Below, piece by piece: positions 54,472 to 63,769 of a stretch of 64,000 nt of DNA. Location of the stretch: assembly GCF_013167215.1 (NCBI RefSeq), contig NZ_JABJWY010000038.1, positions 646,765 to 710,764 of the forward strand, given 5' to 3'. Position 1 is the first letter of the stretch. Each line of letters starts with the position of its first letter. Position numbers and translations under genes: made by a program. The notes beneath the pieces were generated by a model. That model had not been told where the DNA came from. It did not search any database and saw only the letters and a list, made by a program, of their open reading frames with translations. This DNA comes from Sphingobacterium prati. Lineage in GTDB: Bacteria; Bacteroidota; Bacteroidia; Sphingobacteriales; Sphingobacteriaceae.

Positions 54472-55539
54472 ATGATAAAATCAACAATAGCTTATAGTGT
54501 TATTTTAATGCTAGCAAGCAGTTTTTTTACGAAAACCTTCTCGCAAACGCAAAAAACGTTGTTTGTCAAATCGACCTATCCGACACCAGTAATCACAAAA
54601 GATCATCCTGATGTTTTGAAAAGCGAGAATAAAGCTGGTTTTGAAACGGGACAAATTGTAAAGATTGACGGAACTTATCACATGTTCATTAACGAGATGT
54701 TCAATCGACCCCATAAGGACATGCGTATTGCTTATTGGACAAGTTTGGATGCAATACATTGGCAAAGACAATCAACTATTGTGGAAAGTATTCCTGAAAG
54801 ATCCCCTTTTAACCCGCGCTCTGAAGTATGGGTAACTGCGGTTGAATTCAATAAACAGGAGAATGCATGGAATATTTTTTATGTTTCTTACCGTGCCGGT
54901 GATAAAGAAAAGGGCGAAGTCCTCGATTTTGATTATGCCGGTCGTATTTGGCGTGCAAAATCAGTAGTTCCAGGTGAGAAGGGTATTGCGGGTCCTTATG
55001 CTGATATGGATATTGTGTTACAGCCGGACGAGAATAGTCAACCTTGGGAAGGTCAACAGGCAGTTGCAGCATTTAATCCTTACAAAGTAGGTAACACTTG
55101 GTATGCTTTCTATGATGGGCATACCCATATTCCAAAAGGAGATTGGCCGCTTGGAATGGCAACGGCCACAGCACTCAATGGACCTTGGAAGCGTATGCCT
55201 CTTGGTCATAATCCAATTCCAATATCTCCGATATTTAATGAAAACTTGCAGGTTACGGAATTAAAAAAGGGACGTTATTTAGCAGTTTTCGATTCGATGG
55301 GAGATCAGGAAATTGGCTATAGCCTTTCTAGTGATGGTATAAGTTGGACTTCAGAAAAGCGGCTGAAAATCCAGGCCGGTGATCATCTTTGGGCAGAAGA
55401 TGGTGATCATGCTACCCGTACACCCTTGGGAGCGATAGAGGAAGAAGACGGTACGTTAACAGTATTATACACCGCGATGTATAAAAAGAATGGGCAAACA
55501 TTCTATGGGTTGGGCAAATGTACCTTAGATTGGAAATAA
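54472..55539 (+). CDS. GH43-like five-bladed propeller glycosidase, secreted (second)
   Basis: This 355-residue protein has a signal peptide (MIKSTIAYSVILMLASSFF...FSQ). Blade-type repeats are visible: FETGQIVKIDGTYHMFINEM, YWTSLDAIHWQRQ, SEVWVTAVEFN, FNPYKVGNTWYAFYDGH and SLSSDGISWTSEK. It shares overall style with the protein at 10465 but is not a close copy. Family-level call only: a GH43- or GH130-like fold with no subfamily or substrate. It is flanked by a terminator upstream and an AT-rich 264-bp gap downstream, so it may be a single-gene transcript. Its neighbours point to a pectic side-chain substrate. Confidence 0.85.
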   Translation: MIKSTIAYSVILMLASSFFTKTFSQTQKTLFVKSTYPTPVITKDHPDVLKSENKAGFETGQIVKIDGTYHMFINEMFNRPHKDMRIAYWTSLDAIHWQRQSTIVESIPERSPFNPRSEVWVTAVEFNKQENAWNIFYVSYRAGDKEKGEVLDFDYAGRIWRAKSVVPGEKGIAGPYADMDIVLQPDENSQPWEGQQAVAAFNPYKVGNTWYAFYDGHTHIPKGDWPLGMATATALNGPWKRMPLGHNPIPISPIFNENLQVTELKKGRYLAVFDSMGDQEIGYSLSSDGISWTSEKRLKIQAGDHLWAEDGDHATRTPLGAIEEEDGTLTVLYTAMYKKNGQTFYGLGKCTLDWK

Positions 55540-55583
55540 TATATTGAGCGTAAACGAGTGTTGAACTATTTGAATGTAAAAAT

Positions 55584-55617
55584 AAAAGGCTTCCAAACGG
55601 GAGTAAGGAAACCTTTT
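55584..55617 (+). terminator. Imperfect hairpin, possible weak terminator
   Basis: AAAAGGCTTCC and GGAAACCTTTT pair with one C-A mismatch around a 12-base loop, ending in TTTTATT. It lies 44 bp after the GH43-like gene. The mismatch and short T-run make termination uncertain. Confidence 0.4.
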
Positions 55618-55769
55618 ATTAAAAACCTAAAATTATGAATAATTATATCAATTATTATATGATGGTTAAAGGTGCTAATAATTGTTTGATTAGCTGTCCT
55701 GAACTGTCGACAGATGCGTGAATTGATAAGAACAGGTAAGCACAGGGTAGTGGGATCGAAATGGAAAAC

Positions 55770-55777
55770 TATATTTG
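55770..55777 (+). promoter_or_regulatory. Possible -7 promoter element TATATTTG before acetylesterase gene
   Basis: TATATTTG matches the Bacteroidota -7 consensus TAnnTTTG and lies 26 bp before the ATG at 55804, a usual distance. No TTTG is seen at the expected -33 position, so support is partial. Confidence 0.35.
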
Positions 55778-55803
55778 AACGTCCTTAATTTGTAAACTTA
55801 AAG

Positions 55804-57114
55804 ATGAAGAGATTAATCTTAACGATCGGATTTTTTATACAATTCTGTAGCCATATTTTGTTTGCCGAACAGATTGTCAAGGAATTTCGCTTTGGTGGCG
55901 CCAAGAAAGACCACACTGTAATTTCTTTAAAGGAAGTACAATCTTATACGGATACCAAAGGGTATGGATTTGAGTTTTCTACAGAAAAGAATGTCGTTAT
56001 CGATCAAAATAATAAAGTGCTGTTAAGTGACAAACCATTTTATTTTTCCGTAAAAGTCCCAGAAGGTAACTATAAGATTACCATTACATATAATGGATTG
56101 CAGAATAAATCGTACAACAGTACAGTACGGTCTGAATCCCGACGGTTACATATTGAAAATAAACAAGTATTGCCCCAGCAATCGTTGAAGAAAAGCTTTA
56201 TTGTACACATTAAAGACCCAATGATCGCTTCTGGTGGTATTGTCGGATTAAAGAAGCCGCGTGAGCAACAAAAATTGGACTGGGATGACAAATTAACTTT
56301 AGAGTTTCAACAAACAAATTGTATATCAAGCCTTCGTATTGAATCGGTTAATGCTATTCCTACAGTATTCTTGGCAGGTAATTCTACGGTGGTGAATCAA
56401 GAGGATGAACCTTGGGCTTCGTGGGGACAAATGATTCCACGTTTTTTTGATGCGGAAATTGCGATAGCCAATCATGCTGAATCTGGATTGGCATTAAGTT
56501 CGTTTTTGTCCTCTAAAAGATTGGCGAAAATTCTTTCTATTGCGAAGCCTGGCGATTATTTATTTATCGAATTTGGGCACAATGATCAAAAGGAAAAAGG
56601 AGAAAATGCTGGTGCATATAAGGGATACAGCGAGCGGCTGCGTTACTTTGTTCGTGAATTTCGGGCAAAAGGTGGTATTCCGGTTATTCTGACTTCGACG
56701 GCACGACGCTCATTTGATGAACAGGGGCATTTGGTCCATACGCTAGGTGATTTTCCAGATGCAGCGCGTAAAGTCGCAGCAGAACTTCAAGTACCATTGA
56801 CCGACCTCAATAAGAAAACCAGTATATTTTACGAAGCATTGGGTGTTGAAGGATCCAAGAGAGCATTTGTGCACTATCCAGCCCATACTTTCCCAAATCA
56901 ACAGCATGATTTAGCTGATAATACCCATTTTAATCCCTATGGGGCTTATGAAATTGCAAAAATGGTGTTAACAGGAATTAAAGAGAATCAGTTGCCGATT
57001 ACGGAACATATCGTCGATTTTCAAGGCTTTGATCCGCAGCAACCAGATGATTTTAACACTTGGTATTGGCCACCAAGTTTGATTAATAGCGTTGTAAAAC
57101 CAGATGGCAATTAG
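55804..57114 (+). CDS. Rhamnogalacturonan acetylesterase-type SGNH hydrolase (CE12-like)
   Basis: This 436-residue protein has a signal peptide ending near ILFAEQ. Residues ~22-180 form a beta-rich domain of the kind that precedes CE12 domains (FRFGGAKKDHT, YFSVKVPEGNYKITITY). The catalytic domain has AGNSTVV (Ser ~194; the usual GDS block reads GNS), GHNDQ (Asn ~260) and DNTHF (Asp ~372, His ~375), a complete SGNH set. CE12 enzymes remove acetyl groups from rhamnogalacturonan I, which fits the rhamnosidases and GH28 here. A -7-like TATATTTG lies just upstream and a clear terminator ~20 bp downstream, so it may be transcribed alone. Confidence 0.9.
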   Translation: MKRLILTIGFFIQFCSHILFAEQIVKEFRFGGAKKDHTVISLKEVQSYTDTKGYGFEFSTEKNVVIDQNNKVLLSDKPFYFSVKVPEGNYKITITYNGLQNKSYNSTVRSESRRLHIENKQVLPQQSLKKSFIVHIKDPMIASGGIVGLKKPREQQKLDWDDKLTLEFQQTNCISSLRIESVNAIPTVFLAGNSTVVNQEDEPWASWGQMIPRFFDAEIAIANHAESGLALSSFLSSKRLAKILSIAKPGDYLFIEFGHNDQKEKGENAGAYKGYSERLRYFVREFRAKGGIPVILTSTARRSFDEQGHLVHTLGDFPDAARKVAAELQVPLTDLNKKTSIFYEALGVEGSKRAFVHYPAHTFPNQQHDLADNTHFNPYGAYEIAKMVLTGIKENQLPITEHIVDFQGFDPQQPDDFNTWYWPPSLINSVVKPDGN

Positions 57115-57134
57115 TTTTGTATTGATATAATGGC

Positions 57135-57165
57135 AAGGTCGGACAATATTTGTTCGGCCTTTTTT
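57135..57165 (+). terminator. Rho-independent terminator after acetylesterase gene
   Basis: AAGGTCGGACAA (57135-57146), loop TAT and TTGTTCGGCCTT (57150-57161) form a 12-bp stem with two G-U pairs, followed by TTTT. It ends the acetylesterase transcript. Confidence 0.85.
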
Positions 57166-57515
57166 ATGCACTATTTGCTTCTTCTTGCTATAGCATTCTT
57201 GCTAGAATCAATTTGCATTTGAGTTGGATAGTTCATTTTTCCAACACGAGCGGGGATTTTTTCTTAAAAAACTCATCTCACATAGAATTGGGGGACATCC
57301 CGTCTTCCCAAAAAAATAGAGCAGAAAACTATTGAACATGATACCACAGGATAGTCAACACCATAATATTTAATATAATTGTATCATATATACCGCTTGT
57401 TAGAGGCAATCAACAACAACCACCCCATGCCAAACTCAATAAAATGCCTAATGTAGATGATTAAAAAAATACAATCGTAATATGTCAGTGACGATTATTT
57501 CTTTTAATTGTGAGG

Positions 57516-57549
57516 TTTGTATTTTATAAATGTAATTTATACATTTATA
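57516..57549 (+). promoter_or_regulatory. Promoter with overlapping palindrome before GH51 operon
   Basis: TTTG at 57516-57519 (the -33 element) and TACATTTA at 57540-57547 (one mismatch to the -7 TAnnTTTG) are separated by 20 bp, a good Bacteroidota promoter spacing. The -7 element lies within the right arm of a perfect 10-bp inverted repeat, TATAAATGTA (57525-57534) and TACATTTATA (57540-57549). The ATG at 57574 is 25 bp downstream. The overlap suggests repression by a DNA-binding dimer. Confidence 0.55.
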
Positions 57550-57573
57550 GATGTTTCTGATTAATTATAACCG

Positions 57574-60102
57574 ATGAAAACTGATAACTTCAAATTAAGG
57601 GCCTATAATTTGTTTCTTACAAAATCGCTCTGCTTCTTTTGTTTATTCTGGATTTCCAATGTCAATGCTAATGTGCATAGGATGAAGGCCTCTGAACCGG
57701 ATTCAGCCTATTTTTTTGCTTATGCAAAAGAAAAGAATGCTGGCAGAGATGGGCTATTATATGCCTGGAGTTTGGATGGTAAAAAATGGAATTCAATTGG
57801 GACAGATTTGGCTTTTGTGAAATCTGATTATGGTCGTTGGGGATCAGAAAAACGAATGATAAATCCGGTATTATTACCACGAAAAGGAGGAGGCTGGACC
57901 TGTGTCTGGCAATTAACCCCCGAAAGTAGTGGCCCGTATGCACATACTTATACAGATGATTTTTTCAATTGGGGTAGGCAAGACTATTATGTTGAATTAA
58001 ACGACTTGGATAAATCAACTATATCTCTTGTGAAAAACAGGTTGTCTGTTCGTGAAGAGATTTTGCTTCATGGTGAGACGATGCAGGGAAGCAAGTTGAA
58101 AGTTGCGTGGTCTGTTATTAAAGGATTGATTAAACATTATGATCTTGCTTTGCTTAAGCAAAAACAATGGTCCGAAAGAAGTATTGATGATGCCGCCCGT
58201 TTCCCTGGTCTAAAGCCATTGGATATTAAGTTGACGCCGAAAACAGAACAAACCAAGCCGATTAGTGATATGTTGGTGGGTGTATTTTTCGAGGATATTA
58301 ATTACGCGGCAGATGGAGGTCTTTATGCAGAATTGATTCAAAATAGGGATTTTGAATATAAATTAAGCGATAAGCAAGGGCTTGACAAAAATTGGAACGA
58401 AAGAACAGCCTGGTCAATTGATGGGGCAGGACAATTTAATATTGATAGTATAAACCCTATTCATCCCAATAATAAACATTATGCTAGGCTGCGGGGGGCA
58501 GGTACATTAAGAAATATAGGGTACGATGGAATTGCCCTGGATAAAAACGAACGCTATGATCTTTCATTTTTTGCAAGGGGTACGTCCGGTAAAGGGCGTC
58601 GACTAAAAATCCGGATGACTACGAAAGACGGAAAAATACTCGATGAGAAATCCGTAACTGTTGATAGCAAAAACTGGAAGAAATATCAATTGATATTGAC
58701 CCCTAATTCAACCTGTAAGGATGCTGTGTTGGAACTTGTATTTACAGATCTACAACAATTGGATCTGGACCTGATTTCTTTATTTCCTCAGCATACATAT
58801 AAAGGACGTAAAAATGGATTGCGAAAGGATTTAGCGGAAGCAATTGCAGCGTTAAATCCTCGTTTTGTCCGTTTCCCGGGAGGCTGCTTGGCACATGGCG
58901 ATGGGATCGATAATATCTATCATTGGTCCAGTACCGTAGGGCCATTGGAAAGCCGCGTGCCGCAGCGGAATATGTGGGGGTATCACCAGACTGTAGGCTT
59001 GGGCTACTACGAGTATTTCCAATTTTGTGAAGATATCGGGGCGCATGCTGTTCCGGTAGTCGCAGCTGGTGTGCCTTGTCAAAATTCGGGATCACATGGA
59101 CATCCGTTAGGTGGCCAGCAGTGCGGTATCCCAATGGAAGATATGGATGATTATATTCAGGAAGTATTAAATCTGATTGAATGGGCCAATGGTGATAAAA
59201 ATAGCACATGGGGAAAAGTACGTGCGGCAGCGGGGCACCCCGAACCATTTCATCTAAAATATATTGGTGTAGGTAATGAAGACTTAATATCCAATGTATT
59301 TGAAGAGCGTTTTACCATGATTTATAACGCTATTCGGGCAAAATATCCCGACATACAGGTTATTGGCACGGCAGGGCCATTTTTTGAAGGAACAGACTAT
59401 GTAGAGGGGTGGAAAATTGCCGATAAATTAAATGTGCCGATTATGGATGAACACTACTATCAGACACCAGGCTGGTTTATTCATAATCAAGACTTCTACG
59501 ATAAATATGACAGGAGTAAATCGCAGGTATATTTAGGAGAGTATGCTGCTCATATTCATGGGCGGGCGAGTACTTTGGAGGTGGCATTGGCGGAGGCGGC
59601 CTATCTAACAGCGCTGGAAAGAAATGGTGATATCGTCAAGATGGCTTCTTATGCGCCACTGCTAGCCAAAGAAGGCTATACCCAATGGCGCCCCGATCTT
59701 ATTTATTTCTCCAATACCGAAGTGAATTTAACACCGTCCTATTATGTACAGCAGTTATTTGGCCGTAATAATGGTACTGAATATATTCCAATGGAAGCCA
59801 GCTATTCTAACACTGCTGTTGAGGTACAGAAGCGTGTAGCATTTTCTATTGTCAGAGATCCGAAAGATCAATCGCTCGTTGTAAAAATGGTTAATATTTT
59901 GCCCGTTTCGGTTAACGTAGAATTGGAACTAGATAAGTTTGATCTGGAAGCTGAGATGGCAGTTGTTTCGCAGCTTACAGGAAAATTGGAAAGTAAAACA
60001 GCGAAACCTGAAGAGCGGACTGAAACAGTTAAAAAGCTTAAGCATCAACAATTGCCACCCTATTCGTTGACCATCATCCGGATTCATCCGGCAGCTAAAT
60101 AG
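57574..60102 (+). CDS. GH51 alpha-L-arabinofuranosidase with N-terminal propeller-like segment
   Basis: This 842-residue protein has a signal region (SLCFFCLFWISNVNANV). Residues ~45-150 look like the first blades of a GH43-type propeller: AYFFAYAKEKNAGRDGLLYAWSLDGKKW (read in parts), NPVLLPRKGGGWTCVWQL and YTDDFFNWGRQDY. Only about two blades are present, too few for a complete propeller. Residues ~230-842 are GH51: GVFFEDINYAADGGLYAELI, a carbohydrate-binding insert, FVRFPGGCLAHGDG, GVGNEDL (acid/base Glu ~569) and YLGEYAAH (nucleophile Glu ~656), then a C-terminal beta domain. GH51 enzymes release alpha-L-arabinofuranose. The N-terminal piece closely resembles the start of the GH43 protein at 62595. 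It heads an operon with GH115 16 bp downstream. Confidence 0.92.
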   Translation: MKTDNFKLRAYNLFLTKSLCFFCLFWISNVNANVHRMKASEPDSAYFFAYAKEKNAGRDGLLYAWSLDGKKWNSIGTDLAFVKSDYGRWGSEKRMINPVLLPRKGGGWTCVWQLTPESSGPYAHTYTDDFFNWGRQDYYVELNDLDKSTISLVKNRLSVREEILLHGETMQGSKLKVAWSVIKGLIKHYDLALLKQKQWSERSIDDAARFPGLKPLDIKLTPKTEQTKPISDMLVGVFFEDINYAADGGLYAELIQNRDFEYKLSDKQGLDKNWNERTAWSIDGAGQFNIDSINPIHPNNKHYARLRGAGTLRNIGYDGIALDKNERYDLSFFARGTSGKGRRLKIRMTTKDGKILDEKSVTVDSKNWKKYQLILTPNSTCKDAVLELVFTDLQQLDLDLISLFPQHTYKGRKNGLRKDLAEAIAALNPRFVRFPGGCLAHGDGIDNIYHWSSTVGPLESRVPQRNMWGYHQTVGLGYYEYFQFCEDIGAHAVPVVAAGVPCQNSGSHGHPLGGQQCGIPMEDMDDYIQEVLNLIEWANGDKNSTWGKVRAAAGHPEPFHLKYIGVGNEDLISNVFEERFTMIYNAIRAKYPDIQVIGTAGPFFEGTDYVEGWKIADKLNVPIMDEHYYQTPGWFIHNQDFYDKYDRSKSQVYLGEYAAHIHGRASTLEVALAEAAYLTALERNGDIVKMASYAPLLAKEGYTQWRPDLIYFSNTEVNLTPSYYVQQLFGRNNGTEYIPMEASYSNTAVEVQKRVAFSIVRDPKDQSLVVKMVNILPVSVNVELELDKFDLEAEMAVVSQLTGKLESKTAKPEERTETVKKLKHQQLPPYSLTIIRIHPAAK

Positions 60103-60136
60103 CTTAATTCAAAATAACATGATACATCCAGCTTTG

Positions 60137-62533
60137 ATGAAAAAGTTTACTTTAGTTTTTATTAATCTCTGTTTGGTAATACTGCCCTTGTTTGCCAGCA
60201 AGCCTTTCCATCTGATTAAAAATAATCGAGCTGCGAACATCTATTATGGAGGAGCAAATCTTGTTATTGAAACTGCCTTGGAACTACTCAGTACGGACGC
60301 GCAACAAGTTGGTCAATCTGCATTTAAACGAATAGGCAATGTCGATCCCGGGGCAATTATCGTTGGGGAATTAAGTGATCCGATAATTAGCAAATTGATA
60401 AAAGATTATCATATCCCTCTTCCTGAAATGGAAGGTAGATGGGAAATGTTCTGCTTGAAGGTGATTCCGATAAAAAAAGTACCAACACTTTTAGTGGTAG
60501 GATCTGATGCAAGAGGGACGGCATATGGAGTGATGGAAATTTCCAGAAAATTAGGTGTTTCTCCATGGTCTTGGTGGGCAGACGTAAGCCCCCGCAAAAG
60601 ATCTAACGTTTCACTATCGCCCAACTTTGAAGACAAACAATCTCCCTCGGTACAATTCAGGGGTATATTTCTGAATGACGAGGATTGGGGGTTGACACCA
60701 TGGAGCAGCAAAACCTATGAACCCGAAGCAAAATTGGATGCAGGAATTGATCTGACGAAAACAAAAAAAATGTCCACGATCGGGCCTAAAACTTATGCCC
60801 GTATTTTTGAATTATTGTTACGCCTTCGAGCCAATTCAATCTGGCCGGCGATGCATGAAGTTACAGTCCCTTTTTATTTTGTTCAAGGAAATCGGGAAAT
60901 GGCCGAAAAATATGGAATATATATCGGCTCATCGCATTGTGAACCCCTCGCTCGAAATAGTGCCACAGAATGGGATATCGTAGGCAAAGGGCCCTATAAT
61001 TATTTAATTAATAAAACGGAAATTGTTGAGTATTGGTCCAATCGACTTAAAACACTTGGTCAGTCCCATAACATCTTTACACTTGGTATGCGGGGGAAGC
61101 ATGATGGTGCGATGGAGGGTGTTAAAACAATTGCAGCTTATAAAGACGCATTCAATGAGGTTCTCCAGGATCAAACGGATTTGTTGAGAAAATATATCAA
61201 TGCGGATCCAGTGCAGATTCCCCAAGTCGTGATACCCTATAAAGAAGTTTTGGATGTTTATCGTGCCGGTATAGCTGTTCCAGACTATACAACATTGATG
61301 TGGTGTGACGATAATTATGGCTATATCACCCACTTCCCAGATCAGAAAGAAAGAAAAAGAGCTGGCGGTAATGGACTTTATTATCATATTTCCTATTGGG
61401 GTAGACCGCATGATTACCTTTGGTTATCTACGATGAGCCCGGCGCTGATCTATCAGCAGTTGAGCACAGCGTATCAGCACGATGTGCGGAAGATGTGGAT
61501 TGTCAATGTTGGGGATATTAAGCCTGCTGAATACCAGATTGAACTCTTGATGGACATGGCCTGGAATATAGATCAAGTACAAAAAATAGGAGTCTACCAG
61601 CATATGAATCAATTTTTGCAACGGGAATTTGGACATCGTTTGGCGAAGAAGATAGTCCCGATTATGCAGGAGCATTATCGATTGGCCCATATTCGAAAAC
61701 CAGAATTTATGGGAAATACACGTACCGAAGAAAAAGATCCAGCCTATAAACTTGTGAAAGACCTGCCTTGGTCCGAGCAGCAGATTCAGAAGCGATTGGT
61801 ACAATATAAACATATCCAAGATGCGGCCACAGCAATTGGGGAATCTGTTCCCTTAGATCGAAGGGATGCCTATTTTGAATTAGTCCTGTATCCTGTTGTG
61901 GCAGCGGCAAAGATGAATGAGAAACACCTCTATGGACAGTTGGCACGGCATGGCAAAGCTGAGTGGCAAAAAAGCCACGCCGCATATGATAAAATCGTTA
62001 CCCTGACTGCGCAATACAATGCATTAAATAATGGTAAGTGGAAGGGTATGATGGATCATAAACCAAGAAATCTTGCTGTTTTTGATAAGATTATTGAAGG
62101 AAAAACAGCCGCTTCGATGGTTGACGACGAGGAGCCTATCAAGCAGATTCCGGGTAAAGATTTAAAAGGTTCAATAGGCTATGAGGGCTTAGGGTATCAA
62201 GGACAGGCTGCTGCTATTCCATTGGGGACAGAAGCCAGTTACCGACTTAAGGGATTACAGGGCGATTCTGTTACCGTTGTTGTCCACTTACTGCCGACTC
62301 ACCCAGTATCTTCGGATGATTTGCGTTTTGAGGTTTCATTTGGACAACAGTATTCATCTCCTATTTCATATAAGACAATAGGAAGAAGTGAAGAATGGAA
62401 AGAGAATGTCTTGCGGAATCAAGCTATTCGAACGATTAAATTTAAGGTAGCTTCAGTGCAACAGGAAACATTAGGCATCAAAGCGCTTGATGAGGGCGTG
62501 GTGGTTGATGAAGTAACAGTATATTTGGATTAA
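60137..62533 (+). CDS. GH115 alpha-glucuronidase
   Basis: I use the ATG at 60137, giving signal peptide MKKFTLVFINLCLVILPLFA; an in-frame ATG at 60119 adds six residues. The 798-residue protein has the GH115 sequence pattern: SDARGTAYGVMEISRKLGVSPW (in parts), a long region with QFRGIFLNDEDWGLTPWS, LRANSIWPAMHEVT, GIYIGSSHCEPLARN, FTLGMRGKHDGAM, LMWCDDNYGYITHFP and YYHISYWGRPHDYLW. A C-terminal beta domain ends the protein and seems short for the family. GH115 removes glucuronic or 4-O-methylglucuronic acid from xylan or arabinogalactan side chains. With rhamnosidases present, rhamnose-capped glucuronate of arabinogalactan is a reasonable substrate. Confidence 0.95.
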   Translation: MKKFTLVFINLCLVILPLFASKPFHLIKNNRAANIYYGGANLVIETALELLSTDAQQVGQSAFKRIGNVDPGAIIVGELSDPIISKLIKDYHIPLPEMEGRWEMFCLKVIPIKKVPTLLVVGSDARGTAYGVMEISRKLGVSPWSWWADVSPRKRSNVSLSPNFEDKQSPSVQFRGIFLNDEDWGLTPWSSKTYEPEAKLDAGIDLTKTKKMSTIGPKTYARIFELLLRLRANSIWPAMHEVTVPFYFVQGNREMAEKYGIYIGSSHCEPLARNSATEWDIVGKGPYNYLINKTEIVEYWSNRLKTLGQSHNIFTLGMRGKHDGAMEGVKTIAAYKDAFNEVLQDQTDLLRKYINADPVQIPQVVIPYKEVLDVYRAGIAVPDYTTLMWCDDNYGYITHFPDQKERKRAGGNGLYYHISYWGRPHDYLWLSTMSPALIYQQLSTAYQHDVRKMWIVNVGDIKPAEYQIELLMDMAWNIDQVQKIGVYQHMNQFLQREFGHRLAKKIVPIMQEHYRLAHIRKPEFMGNTRTEEKDPAYKLVKDLPWSEQQIQKRLVQYKHIQDAATAIGESVPLDRRDAYFELVLYPVVAAAKMNEKHLYGQLARHGKAEWQKSHAAYDKIVTLTAQYNALNNGKWKGMMDHKPRNLAVFDKIIEGKTAASMVDDEEPIKQIPGKDLKGSIGYEGLGYQGQAAAIPLGTEASYRLKGLQGDSVTVVVHLLPTHPVSSDDLRFEVSFGQQYSSPISYKTIGRSEEWKENVLRNQAIRTIKFKVASVQQETLGIKALDEGVVVDEVTVYLD

Positions 62534-62594
62534 AGTATTCGTTTCCTACTGTGTCATGGAAACTTATTATAGGCTTGTTTATAAGGATATAAAA

Positions 62595-63533
62595 ATGAAA
62601 AATCAATTTCTAATTACGCTTTTCGTTATGTTGACTTGCTTCGTTAAGGCACAGTCTCCTGTCTATCTTTTCTCCTATTTTAGAGGTAATGGTGCTGATG
62701 GATTGCATTTAGCTTATAGTTTGGATGGTTTGAAATGGGAATCATTGAATCAGGGAAAACCTTTTTTGACACCAACGGTAGGAAAAGATAAACTGATGCG
62801 TGACCCCAGTATTTGCCAGGGCCCTGATGGCACCTTTCACCTGGTGTGGACAACGGGTTGGTGGGACAAAATTATCGGATATTCCTCTTCCAAAGATCTT
62901 ATGCAATGGAGCGAACAAAAAACAATACCAGTCATGGTAGATGAACCGGATGCAAAAAATGCATGGGCTCCGGAGCTTTTTTACGACAAAGCAACGAAAG
63001 AATATTATATCATTTGGGCCACGACGATCTCTGGTAGACATAAAGAAGTACTGACCAGTGAAAGTGAAAAAGGCTTAAACCATCGTATGTATAGCGTTAC
63101 GACCAAAAATTTTAAAATTTTTTCAAAAGCCAAATTATTTTTTGATCCCGAATTTAGTGTCATCGATGCGGCCATTGTGCAACGAGCCAATAAGGAATAT
63201 ATGATGGTTGTGAAAAATGAAAATTCTAACCCGCCTGAGAAAAATATTCGGATCACGACAACGAAGAGTTTAGCCAAAGGATTTTCGACGACCGTTTCTA
63301 AGCCTATTACAGGTGATTACTGGGCAGAAGGTCCCGCTCCGTTGCAAGTTGGGGAATATATGTATGTATATTTCGATAAATACCGTGACCACAAATATGG
63401 AGCTGTACGAAGCAGAGACGGTATCAACTGGGAGGATGTTTCTGATCTGGTGAGTTTTCCAAAAGGAGTTCGTCATGGAACAGCTTTTACAATAAATCAA
63501 ACAGTTTTATCAAATCTATTAAAAGTAAACTGA
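62595..63533 (+). CDS. GH43 glycosidase, secreted
   Basis: The ATG at 62595 gives 312 residues with signal peptide MKNQFLITLFVMLTCFVKAQ; an in-frame ATG at 62556 lies 13 codons upstream. The five-bladed propeller pattern is clear: YFRGNGADGLHLAYSLDGLKW, MRDPSICQGPDGTFHLVW (probable base Asp), NAWAPELFYDKATKEYYIIW (pKa-tuning acidic residue) and WAEGPAPLQVGEYMYVYF (EGP, probable general acid). This resembles GH43 subfamilies acting on arabinan or galactan side chains. It shares its first blades with the N-terminal segment of the GH51 protein two genes upstream. It is third in the GH51-GH115 operon. Confidence 0.92.
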   Translation: MKNQFLITLFVMLTCFVKAQSPVYLFSYFRGNGADGLHLAYSLDGLKWESLNQGKPFLTPTVGKDKLMRDPSICQGPDGTFHLVWTTGWWDKIIGYSSSKDLMQWSEQKTIPVMVDEPDAKNAWAPELFYDKATKEYYIIWATTISGRHKEVLTSESEKGLNHRMYSVTTKNFKIFSKAKLFFDPEFSVIDAAIVQRANKEYMMVVKNENSNPPEKNIRITTTKSLAKGFSTTVSKPITGDYWAEGPAPLQVGEYMYVYFDKYRDHKYGAVRSRDGINWEDVSDLVSFPKGVRHGTAFTINQTVLSNLLKVN

Positions 63534-63769
63534 TAGCTTAGTATGGGATTTCTTGCCTTCTATTGTAGTTCCTTTTTTGTGGTAAACAGTGAGGTACAGG
63601 TTGCATATCGATGAATAGATACTTAATTTCGTCGCATGAGTTCGAGACTTAATACGGGCATAAATATACAATAGGCTACAAGAGAATCTTCACAACGGTT
63701 TTTGCGAAATGCAAAGCCGCTTATTGAGGGTTCTTCTTGACTAAGAATAGATAATTCAGTAAAAATAAA

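Larger units (their letters stand above)
57115..57573. other. Intergenic region before GH51 operon
   Basis: This 459-bp gap begins with a terminator (57135-57165) and ends with a promoter-like site overlapping a palindrome (57516-57549), both listed separately. The ~350 bp between them is AT-rich. The only open frame (61 codons from 57150) starts inside the terminator stem and has no family resemblance or start signal, so I do not call it a gene. Confidence 0.6.

Noticed and set aside
57150..57335. 61-codon plus-strand frame in the gap before GH51
   Set aside because: It begins inside a terminator stem, and its product has no signal peptide or family pattern.
58742..59248. 168-codon minus-strand open frame
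   Set aside because: It is antisense to the GH51 catalytic domain; composition looks like a shadow frame.
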